From Lineus longissimus (taxonomy: Eukaryota; Nemertea; Pilidiophora; Heteronemertea; Lineidae), in NCBI RefSeq assembly GCF_910592395.1, contig NC_088313.1, positions 8,868,501 through 8,932,500 on the forward strand: a DNA stretch of 64,000 nucleotides, written 5' to 3'. A model generated the notes under the pieces. The model was not told where the DNA came from, ran no database searches, and saw only the letters and a list, made by a program, of their open reading frames with translations. The stretch's first letter is position 1, and the number at the start of each line of letters is the position of its first letter. Shown here one piece after another: positions 1 to 10,953 of the stretch. A program made the translations under genes and the position numbers.

Positions 1-28
1 AATTACATGAAATACTTTGTGTCTATAG

Positions 29-2832
29 ACATTTAATAATGAAGAATATGCTACAGTGTACACATCCCTAAAGAATTTCCAAGATGTTCTGAATCAGTTG
101 AAACAGTCTCACTTGCCTGTTGCATGTGATGAGGGGGTGTACCATATTGCCCGTGAGATCATTATGAACAACCCAAGTGAATTTACTAACTTAGTGTTGA
201 TTTTAGGTTCCTTCCATCTCATTAAGATAGTCATGGGTGCCATTGGAAAATACATTGATGGGTGTGGAGCTGAAACGATCTTCGTGGAGTCAAAGGCCTT
301 TGGAAAGAATGTTGTCAAATCAGTGCTTGATGGAACACACTATACCAGGTCACTGAAGGGATTATTGTTGCTCTGTGAATCAATAGAAAGGTTGCAGTGG
401 ACAGAATTCTTCCGAACCAAAGGAGTGGAACCATACAGGAATAACCTTGAAATTCTTAAGCTGATGAAAGCTTCCGTGTCAGAAAAGAACAGGGAAGAAA
501 GCAAACAACATTTACAGGCATTCATCTCAACCTCATCAAACATGATTGATGACTTCAATGCCTTCAGGTCTGAAAGCTGCGCGATGTCGGAGACATTTGC
601 GTTCTGGGATCGGTTTGTCCAAATGGTGTGCGTCCTGAAAGATCTAGTAAGAGCTGATCGTGAGGGAAACTGGGACCTACACCTCCATAGTGTACAGGCA
701 GTTCTACCCTGGTTTGCTGGATGTGACCGGATCAACTACCTCCGATGGGGATCAGTATACCTAGAGGATATGAGGAAGCTACCAGAAGATGCCCCATCGA
801 TATATGAAAACTTCAAGGCTGGAAAATTTGTCGTAAAGCGGACAGAAGGGCGATTCAACTGTGTGGGCGCAGACATGTGCCTTGAACAGACAATAAATCA
901 ATCCCAGAAGAGCGCAAGTGGCATTATCGGCAGTACAAAAAGAAAACAATTCGTTGCTCAGTGGGAGATCATATAACATGAGATGTTAGCTGTCGTTAAC
1001 CTTCAGCGTGAAATCAGTGGTGTGACCACACCCAGCACGGAACTTCACGTGAACCATGAGTTCAATCTACCTGCCACACGAACCTACGAAGTCTTGATCC
1101 ATGATATGATACAGTACATCAAGCAACATGAAAATCCAGCAATCATGTCCACAGAGGGAGACCACGATGAATAGCATACCCTTCACAACATCCTCTCCCA
1201 AGAAATCATGTCCAGCGAAATCCGTGACAACCTTCTCAATTTCCACACGAATTCCAGCACGAAGTACAGTACATTTCGCACTGAAAGGTTTGTGACTAAG
1301 CAAAGAACCATCTTTGATACCATTCACAGGAATAACTTGAAAACGTTCAAATCCATGAAGCCCAAGAAAAGCCAAAACCAAGCAAGAGACAAGGGGAGCA
1401 AAAAGCAATTAGCAGAGACTCAGAAGATCTTCGATATTGCCCGTGTCCGAGATTATGATATGAAGTATTTGTTGACGTTTGACCTGGTCGACAGCAGCTA
1501 TCTCTTTGATGGGGATGGACTCATGAATAAACCCAACAAGAGTGACCTGTGCACTGAATTAGAGAAACAGCTTAACAAAAATGACTATCTCCCACCATCA
1601 AAATGGAAGCAGGCAAACACTGCCAGCATCATTAGTGATGGGTTGCCTACGCCGCATGCGCTTAGCCTCAGTGAAAACCTTTGGTGATCTTTGCACACAC
1701 TTTTTGGATATGACACATGGACTTTGCAGCAATTCGAACCGCATCGACTTTGTTTTTGACACATACACAGAGGGCTCTGTGAAAGACAGTGAAAAAGCAA
1801 GGAGATGTAGCTGCAGTCCCATCGACCTGAATGTAATGTATGGAGAGACCCCTTTACCAGTTACTATGGACGCCTTTTGGGCATCATCCACTAACAAAGT
1901 CAAGGTACAAGGGTTACTTCGAAGCCACATCTTAGGCAACCCTAAGGCGGGGACAGATGTAGTAGTCAGTGCGATGGGTCTATCTTCTGAAATTGAACCA
2001 TGCAGGGCTATTTTTAGTGACTGACATAACAGTACCTGATTTAGCTGTTGACATCGAAGAGGCAGATGTGAGGATGATACCACATGCTCTGCATGCTGTC
2101 AATTGCGGGGCAACCAGAGTTGTCTTGCTATCAAATGACACAGATGTCATGGTCCTTGGATTGAATTACTGGAGCATTTTGAAAGGACATGGATTGAAAG
2201 AACTATGGATTAGGGCTGGTGTGGGGAATACCACAAGGTATATACCCCTCCATACCTTGGCCAATAGGTTTGGCACAGATATCTGCAAGGTCCTTATACC
2301 ACTTCATTACCTTACTGGCTGCGATTCAACAAACAAATTTGGTACAAAAGCTGCTGGTCTCAAGGCAAATCCAGGTCATTATCTCCGAGACTTTGGAAAG
2401 GACCCAACTAACATCGACCTTGGCTTAGTAGAAGAATATCTTGTCAATGTTTACAAAGCAGGCACGCCATGTAAATCGATGGATGAGCTCAGGTACCACC
2501 TCTACCACCACAGCAAGAAAACAATCTTGGAACTACCCCCTACCACCCATTCAACCAAAGGACACATCCTCAGGGCGTTCTATGGCACGTACCTGCAGTT
2601 ACACTGTTTAGATAGTCCACAGCTAGATCCCCGAAGCTTTGGGTTCAGCCAAGAAGACGGCATCACGCAACCGGACCGACTTCAGATCTTGCTCCCAGAT
2701 GACTTCCCGATGCCATGTAAATGCACATCCTGTGCTACCAAACGCTGTCCTTGCAGACAAGGTGATATAAAGTGTTGCCCCTACTGTAACTGTCAGGCAT
2801 CAAATAAGGGCTGTAAGAACCCTGCAGGCTGA
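29..2832 (+). pseudogene. Broken multicopy gene with PIN/FEN-like segment and C-terminal CXC (tesmin/TSO1-like) cysteine cluster
   Basis: The coding signal runs through all three plus frames. In-frame stops lie at 974-976 (TAA) and 1172-1174 (TAG), and reading-frame changes near 1625-1680 and near 2005. The best conserved part (about 2040-2832) has 'EEADVRMIPHALHAV', 'LLSNDTDVMVLGL' and 'HYLTGCDSTNKFGTKA', the acidic-residue pattern of PIN/FEN-like nuclease folds. It ends in a cysteine cluster (CKCTSCATKRCPCR, then CCPYCNC) like those that give such proteins the automatic name 'tesmin/TSO1-like CXC protein' in marine invertebrates. No ATG opens the frame; the preceding 'tctatag' at 22-28 could be a splice acceptor, so upstream exons may lie outside the window. 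Such genes are multicopy and probably transposon-linked, but I cannot name the element. Decay is clear; the function is inferred only from motifs. Confidence 0.75.
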
Positions 2833-3461
2833 TCATTTCCCAATGAACTCAACACCCCCCCCCCCCCCCACCCCGTCTATACCTATGAACCGAAAAAGTC
2901 TTTAATATTAGCTTTTTGCATTGCTAAACACCTTTCACTTTGGTACAGAGGAGTTTTATATCATGTATATACACCACATCATCACTGTTAGTGAGTTTAA
3001 CATTTTGCCAAAGTATGGCAGTTTTTATTCATTTTTGCTAATTTCAGTACAATTTTAATCGGACCCCAAGGGGTTAATCTACAAGATTATTGCTCCCTAT
3101 CGGTTTTAAAAACTTACCTATATTGTACTCTACTGGAATTGGTCAATAAATGAATAATTCATTCATTCACATTATTTCTGGGCTTGTTTTAATATTTAAG
3201 GGTCCAGATTTTAAGCAAGGGCCGAATTACGTCATAGTTTGACCTCTGGTGACCTTGAACTTCAACCAATCATTTTTCCTCTGCAATCATCCTATAGCAG
3301 ATACTATACGCTCCATTTTGAGTGGTCATATGTTATCTTAGGTTGTTTCCTTACAACGCTATGTCAATTTGAATTTCCCCTACCCCTAATTTTGGCGGCG
3401 GTTATGTGCACGAGGAATCGCAACAAAACCATGAATAGCAGGTTTACTGCCGGGTTTCAGA
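2833..3461. other. Non-coding gap: poly-C tract and polyadenylation signal
   Basis: No coding sequence recognised. It holds a run of 15 C at 2855-2869 and an AATAAA at 3145-3150 followed by an ATTC-rich tail, which could be the 3' end of the upstream gene or of an old LINE. The border with the following Gypsy element is not visible; I could not find its 5' LTR. Confidence 0.5.
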
Positions 3462-4280
3462 ATGTCCACCCTCGCTCAAATGGTGTCCCAGGTGGTCCTT
3501 TATCAAAATCAGGTGAGTGATTGTGGGGCCCTTTTATGCATGCAAACACCCCTTGGCTCCTGCACTATAAATGCGAAAAACGAAAGGGAAAAAGTGAACT
3601 ATCTGATGACGTACATGGGCGATAAAGGGCGTGAAATCTACAACACGTTCACTTGGACTCCTGCTGTAGCAGCAGATCCACATAACCATGTAGCTGCAGT
3701 TCCGGCAGAAAATCACACGCTAAATGAGGTCTTCACTAAATTTGAAGCCTATGTGAAACCAAAACGGAACCAAATACGTGCAACTGTGAACTTTCATCGC
3801 CGCAAGCAAAAAGCGGAGGAAAAATTCGACAATTTCGTGACGGATCTACGTGTTCGAGTAAGCTTCTACATTGTCCATAATAATTCTACTCCTCTACTTT
3901 CAGGCAGAGTAAGTCAGGCCCTAGGGACGATCCAGAGAATAAACAAGGTAAGTAAACCGAAGGTAAGTAAACCAAAACCTACTAAACAGTCGGAGATGAA
4001 AAGTAAGGACTTGAAACTGGAAGACATGTATCCTCAACTGAAGAAGGCAACGGGGACGTTTCCAGGAGTCTACTCCCTGAAGATAGATCCTACAGTTCCT
4101 CCAGTTGTCCACCCGCCAAGAAAACAGCCCAAATCATTGACAGAAAGAATAATTGCAAAGTTACGAGAGATGGAAGCAGAGGGACCCATAACAGGTGTAG
4201 ATGAGCCGACCGACTGGGTAAGTTCGATGGTCACAGTCGTAAAAAACGGGAAAGTTAGGATATGTATAGATCAAAAGGAT
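3462..4280 (+). pseudogene. Gypsy gag and start of reverse transcriptase (5' half)
   Basis: One open frame. The first ~130 residues look like a retrotransposon gag capsid: 'YMGDKGREIYNTFTW', then 'EVFTKFEAYVKPKRNQI' and 'FDNFVTDLRVR'. The zinc-knuckle, protease and linker expected next are absent: the frame passes through a low-complexity stretch (VSKPK repeats) into RT: 'HPPRKQPKSLTERIIAKL', 'EPTDWVSSMVTVVKNGKVR'. It breaks off at 'DQKDL' at the TTAA (4281-4284) where piggyBac entered, and RT resumes at 8140. The first ATG at 3462 is the natural gag start. The loss between gag and RT is an internal deletion that predates or accompanies decay. Confidence 0.8.
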
Positions 4281-4320
4281 TTAACCCTTTCCAGACTGGG
4301 CCTTACCCTGGCCCCAGACT

Positions 4321-5430
4321 GAAGCCTTTTTAGCCTAAATTGGCTAAAAATTTCAAACCAGGATTTCTCAAAAACTACACTATAGAATATCATGAAACCA
4401 AAAGGAGTTAACAGAAAAGGGATGAGGGTTCTGAAAAAAAATTTGTTTTGGGGGTGGGACCTCTGTTGAGGTCACGTGACCAAGATGGCCACCGGCTGGG
4501 CTGCCGCAGACTCATTTTTTCCCCCTCAAACTGCTCTAACTCTGTCAATTCCCATTGTATTTCAATAAAATCAATTTTATATGATAGGTATGTGTCTCTT
4601 CTTTGATTTGAGTGCAAATATACATACCTAATAGTCATTACTGACTATTAGGGGAGCTTCCAAGATGGTCATACCTGGGCTTTTCACTGGTGTTTGAGTG
4701 AAACCTTTTTAGCCTGAATTGGCTCATAATTTCAAACCTAGATATCTCAAACACTACTCTATAGAATGTCATGAAACCAAAAGGAGTTGACAGAAAACAG
4801 ATGAGGGTTTTTAAAAAAAAATTTTTTTGGGGGGGTGGGACCTCTATTGAGGTCACGTGACCAAGATGGCCGCCGGCCGGGCTGCCGCAGACTCATTTTT
4901 TCCCACTCAAACTGCTCTAACTCTGTCAATTCCCATTGTATTTCAATAAAATCAATTTTATATGATAGGTATGTGTCTCTTCTTTGATTTGAGTGCAAAT
5001 ATACATACCTAATAGTCATTATTGACTATTAGGAGAGCTTCCAATAAAGTCATACCCGGCTTTTCACTGGTGTTTGAGTGAAACCTTTTTAGCCTGAATT
5101 GGCTCATAATTTCAAACCTAGATATCTCAAACATTACTCCATAGAATGTCATGAAACCAAAAGGAGTTGACAGAAAACAGATGAGGGTTTGTAAAAAAAT
5201 TTTTTTTTGGGGGGGTGGGACCTCTATTGAGGTCACGTGACCAAGATGGCCGCCGGCCGGGCTGCCGCATATTCATTTTTTTCCCTTCAAACTGTTCTAA
5301 CTCTGTCAATTCCTAATGTATTTCAATAAAGTCAACTTTATATGAAAGCTGTGAGTCTCTCCTGTCATTTGAATGCAAAACTACTCACCTAATAGTCATC
5401 ATTGTCTATTAGGGGGTCTCCAGAATAGTC
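4321..5430. repeat. Three tandem copies of a 380-bp unit in the piggyBac left arm
   Basis: Copies start near 4321, 4700 and 5080. Each has 'ttttagcctgaattggct', a homopolymer tract, the conserved 'gaggtcacgtgaccaagatg' (an E-box CACGTG inside a palindrome), and 'cctaatagtcatta'. The last copy runs into the 3' end of the transposase gene, and the other two also carry a trace of that coding end ('aatagtcatt.ctgactatt'). The array thus arose by duplicating a segment that includes the last codons, stop and 3' flank of the transposase. Confidence 0.9.
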
Positions 5431-7928
5431 AACTTCAGTATGGTAAGCTTCAAAGCAGTCCCTGTCCACGTGTAGTCCCGGGTGTGATGGACAATTTTTG
5501 CACACCATCACTGTTTCCAATGGTTTGCCAGATGGTCCTCTTAGGCCCCTAGCATAGCAAACTTTACAGTTCTTTGTTTTCCTCCGCTTTCCACTGGGTA
5601 CAAATCCTCTGAGGACAGGAAAATGACGTCCGGTAAGTCGGTGCACGGTCTCCTCCCGAATGACAAGTTTGTTCAGCTTGGGACTTGATGTCAGTAACAT
5701 GGCTACAACATCATGCAAATAGTTCAGAAAAGGAGTTTTTTTTCCTTGCTGAAGATTGTACAACTTGTTTGCACTGAGGCAGTTTTGCATTATCATGTGG
5801 AAGGCAACCTTCTTGTACCATTTGTACGATTTTCTGCACGTGTGAAATCCATGTAGTTGTTGGTCCATCATGTCGACACCTCCCATCTGCTGGTTATACT
5901 GCAGGACGCATGTCGGTTTGATCACATCATTCCCTGCTCTGTCTTTCTTTCCAGTGGGACCAGTATCAGCAGCTGTTGCAGTGCTCAACAAGTGTACAAT
6001 CTTAGGCTTGCCTGTTGACTTGTCTTTGAGAGCACGGAACTTTACTGCCAAGACATGTTCATCATTACATCTGTAGAATATTGATTGTCCCTTCTCAATT
6101 CTGTCAGTAGCCAAGGCCTTAGGAAAGTTTTTCCTGTTTGATTTGACAGTTCCGATGACATAGGTTCCCCTAGCTAGAAGCCAGGCTGCAAGATTTGGTG
6201 AAGTATAGTAATTGTCTAGGAAGATGCACCGCCCAGCATTCAAATGTGGTTCTATCAGAGTGGCAACTATGGTTTCTGTAGTTGACAAACCCTGGATTTC
6301 TGGCAATCTAATACCACAGTAGATTTCAAAGTCTAGCAAGATACCATTACTCGTACAGAGCTCATAAAACTTGACCCCAATCCGAGATCTCTTTGTCTTG
6401 ATATATTGTTTGAAGGCCAAGCGTCCTTTGAACAACAGGAGAGATTCATCAACACAAATATTTTTGCCTGGCTCGAATGCTCGTTGACAATTTGCCTTCA
6501 AACAGTCAATCAATCTACGAATCTTATAGAGTCTATCCCTGTCTGGATCATCTTGGTTGTAGTGCGTATTGTCATTGAAGTGCAAAAATCGTAAGATGGC
6601 CTTGAATCGATCCCTTGGCATAGTTGCACTAAAAATTGGACAATTGAATAATTCGTCACGACTCCAGTACATGCTTATTTCTGGTTGGTGGTGAATTCCC
6701 ATCAGGAGAATTACACCCAGGAAAGTTTTCATATCATTCACACCCACTGGGGTCCAATCAAAAGCTTTCACACCATTTCGAATGTCATCCCGATACTTCT
6801 CCTTGAACTGATCAGCACAACGATTAGTCTCCTCCACCATGATATCTATCTATCATCTCGTTGCTAATGTAAAGATGAAAAAAATCCATGACACCTGGAT
6901 CATTACCCATTCTAACCTTTATCCTCTCTCGGGCAGCCATTGGGACAACTGTAGGTTGAAAATCATTATTAGCAAGGACCCATTGCCACTCTGGTTCACG
7001 TTGTCTTCTGGCCCCACCACGCCCACGCCCACGCCCACGACCTCTGCCTTGTACATTTGCCTGGTTACCTGCACCCCCAGCAACAGCAGCAACCTGAGGT
7101 GGGGCAGGAAGTGGTGCAGGTCCTTGCGCCTGAGCTTGAATAGGTTGGGCTTGAGCTTGAAGAGGCTGGGCTGGAGGTGGGGCAGGAAGTGGTGCAGGTC
7201 CTTGAGCCTGAGCTTGAATAGGTTGGGCTTGAGCTTGAAGAGGCTGGGCTGGAGGGGGGGTGGGTGGGGCAGCATGTCCCTGAGAATTGTCACTTTCATC
7301 ATCACCGGAAGGCTGGTAGTCGGAGCCATCATCATAATCAGATGGATCAGAGTCACCATGGTGCCCTAATATCATGTCATCATCACTGGACACATCCATG
7401 GCCATGAAAACAGGACTAGGGGGACGTGGACGAGCAGCAATCCCTCTACCAAGAGTTCCTCCACGAGTACGGGCGCGGGCACCACCACCACGAGTACGAG
7501 CAAGCCCTTGGCGTAGTTGTCCATGTCCTAAAACAGGGGGGGGGGGCAAATGTAGGAGGAGTCCCTACAGTCACACTTGGACCAGCAGTAACTGGGGCGA
7601 TAGTTGGGGCCTGTATTGGAGCAGGCATAGGCCCAACAACAGCCTGATTAGCATCATCATTATTGTCACTGGAATCATAGTCTGACAGTTCAGCATGTGC
7701 ATGCATAGTACCATTGTCTGACCTCAAAAGTGACCCTGAGCCGGTATTTTCAAGGTCTAACTCGTCATCAGAGTCATAATCTACACCTGAACTATCGTTT
7801 CCAGCTTCTTGATACACTAACGATTCACCTAAGTCCAAATCTTCATCTCCAGAATCCTCCTGACTGTCCAAAACGAAAGCTAATGCTTCGTTCAAATCGA
7901 AACGTGCACGCTTGTTGCCTCGCGCCAT
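5389..7928 (-). pseudogene. piggyBac transposase (DDE_Tnp_1_7 / PGBD4-like), two frameshifts
   Basis: The start chosen is the ATG at 7926-7928 (MARGNKRARF...). An acidic, low-complexity N-terminal part leads to the core (5389-6840, 483 aa). The core has aspartates in 'ICVDESLLLFKG' (D131), 'CIFLDNYYTSPN' (D209) and 'QMGGVDMMDQQ' (D323), the DDD pattern of piggyBac, and a C-terminal cysteine-rich domain (CKVCYARG, CKNCPSHPGLHVDRDC). Two breaks stop a full protein: a G-homopolymer shift at about 7537-7547, and a 4-bp GATA duplication at about 6840-6855 that changes frame just before 'MVEETNR'. The N-terminal region has a 78-bp in-frame tandem duplication (7096-7251) rich in Q, A and P. All catalytic residues remain, so loss of function is recent. 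Confidence 0.9.
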
Positions 7929-8139
7929 AGCTGCAGACGATATGTACACAACATGTGGCGAATACACTAGAAGCACGGGAAACACATTCGAGACGGTGCT
8001 GCACCACACGGAATTCAACTAAACTACGCAGGATTGTTTTTAAATCAATTTTAAGTCATCCCGTATGTGCGACGGGATGCGTCAGAAACGATGGTATTTT
8101 ATCCCGTATGTACGACGGGATGCGTCGTGAAAGGGTTAA

Positions 8140-10667
8140 ACAAAGCCATTAGAAGAGAACACTACCCCATCCCGACGGTCGAAGAAATCGTAGCGAAATT
8201 CCCCAATGCAACCAAATTCTCGGTACTTGATGCCAAAGCAGGCTTCTCATAGATCCCACTTGATTACGAATCAAGTCTCCTGACAACCTTCAATACACCA
8301 ATTGGAAGATTCCGTTGGCTGCGTCTCCCACAATGTATCAAATCAGCTCCAGAAATATACCAAAAGATCATGGACAAAACCTTAGAAGGTACAGGGGTAG
8401 CAAGCATTATGGATGATATTTTTATCGGCGGAGATCAGAAAGAACATGATTCAATGTTAGATAGAGTTGTCGAGAGGGGAATAAAAAACAATGTGAAGTT
8501 TAACTTCGACAAATCACAGATTGACAAGGAAGAAGTGAAATTCAGGGGTCACATGGTTACAAAGGATGGTCTTGGACCAGACCCCGACAAGGTAAGAGCC
8601 ATAACAGAAATGCCCACTCCACAATCAAAAGAAGAAGTGAGGCGATTCTTGGGGATAATCCAATATGTAAGTAAATTCTTACCAAACAAAAGTACAGTAG
8701 ATGCTCCATTGCGCCACACGAAGAAGGATTTAGACTTCCACTGGGAATAGCCACACCAGAAAGCCTTCGATGAACTGAAGAGACTCTGTACTTCAGCTCC
8801 AATTCTGGAGATTTACGACCCCAAGAAAGAACACACAATACAGTGTGATGCAAGTAAGTTAGGTCTAGGGGGAGTATTACTACAAGAAGGTAAACCGGTA
8901 GCCTACACATCACGGGCATTATGAGACCCAGAGACTCGGTACTGGCCGATAGAGTTGGAAACCTTGGCAATAGTGCACAGCTGCAAGAAATTCCATTACT
9001 ACGTTTATGGTAAGCATATAAATATAGAGAGTGACCACATGCCACTACAGCACATATTTGCCAAACCACTGTTGTCCGCACCTGTACGGCTACAAGCTAT
9101 GATGCTAGAACTCCAACCATATGACCTCACGGTAACGTACAGTAAAGTACCCATTGGAGATACTTTGAGCAGAGCAACACTGAAAGATGACGAGCCAGAT
9201 ATGAAACGAATGGATGTGAACATGGTCGATTATATTGCGGTGAGTACAGAAAGGTACATAGAATTCCAAGGTAAGACAGCCTAAGAGCTCAATTGCCTTC
9301 AACAGATAATCCATAAAGGATGGCCAGATAACAAATGGGACGCGCCACATGCTGTTAGAGAATATTGGGCAGTTAGAGACGAATTGACCATAACAGATGG
9401 AATCATCTACAGGGGAATGCGAATAGTCGTACCTCCAACAATGCGCAAAGATATGTTGAGACAGCTGCATGAAACTCATCAGGGCATAAACAAGACGAAG
9501 AGACGAGGCAGAGAAGTGATGTACTGGGCAGGCATGGCCAAACAAATTGAAGACATGGTAAGAGACTGCCCAGAGTGCAATGAAAACCAAAAACTGCTGT
9601 CAAATGAGCCAATGATAGGCACAAAGACACCAGAGCTACCATGGATGAAACTCGCAGCTGACATATTCCACTGGGAAGGTAAGGACTATATCCTTCTCAT
9701 TGACTACTTCTCCAAGTATATTGAGGTGGGCCAATTGAACAACCTCACAAGCAAACAGCTAATAGAGGTATTCAAAGCACTGATATGCCATCACGGAATC
9801 CCACAAATTCTCAGGGCAGACAATGGTACACAACTTGTTTCCAGTGAATTTGAAAATTTTCTGAAAGAATATGGGATCAAACTGGTAACCTCATCACCCA
9901 GATACCCAATGTCAAATGGAGAAGCTGAATGAGCAGTTCAGACTGTGAAGCAACTTTGGTGTAATACCAAAGACAAACAACTTGCTCTACTGGATTACAG
10001 AGCAACTCCCCTTGGAGAGTTGTGGACTCTCACCATCACAGCTTCTGGACAGTAGACGCTACAGAACAAACTATCAATCGCCAAAGAGCTCTTGAAACCA
10101 CAGATACAAGATCTGGATAATGTCAGGGCAAAATTGGACCAGAGTAAACAAACACAAGCCAAGTACTACAATGAGAAAGCAGGAAGAGACCATCGCACCC
10201 TGTATCCAGGAGAAGAGATCAGAATGGCACCACTACCTAACTCAAAGAAATGGATGTCAGGTAAAGTTGTTAGTCTTCATACTTCACCCAGGTCATACAT
10301 TGTTGACTGTCGGGGGAGAAAGTACAGAAGGAACAGAAAGTTTCTGAGACCAGCCACAGAGGAAGCTAACAAGCAAGATGTAAGTACTAGAGTAGAAAAT
10401 ACATGGTCCGAAGAAACACCGAATCCTGGCAGTGGAGAAAATAGCATGGACAACAAACCACAAGAAAAACCATGCACAACCAACACCAACCCTCCAAGTC
10501 CAACACGACACACAATCACCAAAGAACATGCCAAAGAAAACACCAACATACCACACAAAAACACCATCACAAACGCTGACAAACACACAACACAAATACC
10601 AGCCCCTAGTCCCAAAATGTCAAGGTTTGGAAGAGTAATTAGAGCTACAAAGAAATTTGACATTTGA
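8140..10667 (+). pseudogene. Gypsy pol 3' half: RT, RNase H, integrase
   Basis: All parts stay in one frame but are cut by in-frame stops at 8250-8252, 8748-8750, about 8923, 9282-9284, 9930-9932 and in the 'TASGQ' region near 10,050. RT motifs: 'FSVLDAKAGF', 'SIMDDIFIGG' (the YxDD box reads MDD), 'EVRRFLGIIQYVSKFLP'. RNase H: 'IQCDASKLGLGGVLLQ', 'LAIVHSCKKFHYYVYG'. Integrase: HHCC finger (HETHQG ... CPECNE), 'LAADIFHW', 'RADNGTQLVSSEFENFLK' and 'NGEAE' give a complete D-D-E set. The C-terminal part (10,092-10,667) has 'YNEKAGRD..LYPGEEIRM' and a T/N/P-rich tail. Several stops look like C-to-T changes (CAG to TAG, CGA to TGA), as expected from deamination. Confidence 0.88.
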
Positions 10668-10953
10668 ATTATGTCATTTAATATTTTTGAAACTGTTAAA
10701 CATAACACATTAAAGCCAGTGTGTCAATTTGTCAGTTTGGAGTGTGTCAATTTATTTTCACATTATCATGTACTCGTAATATATAAAAGAATGCAGATCA
10801 ACGAATTGGACTTTATGCACAATAAGATTTCAATCTCAATAGTGTATACAATATCAAGCCCCCCTTCTTAAGTCCCCCTTCTTAGGAGGGGCTCTTAAGA
10901 TACACGCGTGTGCGGGTGTATGTATAATGATGAGAAATAACGAGAGTAACTAT

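Larger units (their letters stand above)
4285..8135 (-). mobile_element. piggyBac element, 3851 bp, TTAA target duplication
   Basis: TTAA at 4281-4284 and at 8136-8139 flank the element. The ends read CCCTTTC... on the left and ...GAAAGGG on the right, so the terminal inverted repeat is short (7 bp, CCCTTTC). Just inside, the left arm has a palindrome (CCAGACTGGGCC / GGCCCCAGACTG) and the right arm two copies of a palindromic ATCCCGTATGT(G/A)CGACGGGAT unit. The transposase gene lies on the minus strand, and the left arm carries a 3-copy tandem array. It sits inside the Gypsy RT, whose reading frame is restored if the element plus one TTAA is removed, so this is a clean insertion into an older element. 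Confidence 0.93.
3462..10667 (+). mobile_element. Ty3/Gypsy LTR retrotransposon remnant, interrupted by piggyBac
   Basis: Gag, reverse transcriptase, RNase H and integrase fragments follow one another in the same forward frame, in Ty3/Gypsy order. The two halves (3462-4280 and 8140-10667) join exactly across one TTAA when the piggyBac element is ignored. The zinc knuckle and protease are missing between gag (about 3860) and RT (about 3950). I could not find matching LTRs on either side, so the coordinates given are coding limits only. The element is dead, with at least six premature stops. Confidence 0.85.

Noticed and set aside
6839-7685. Long plus-strand frames opposite the piggyBac N-terminal region
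   Set aside because: Mirror of the low-complexity Q/A/P coding on the minus strand; no independent motif.
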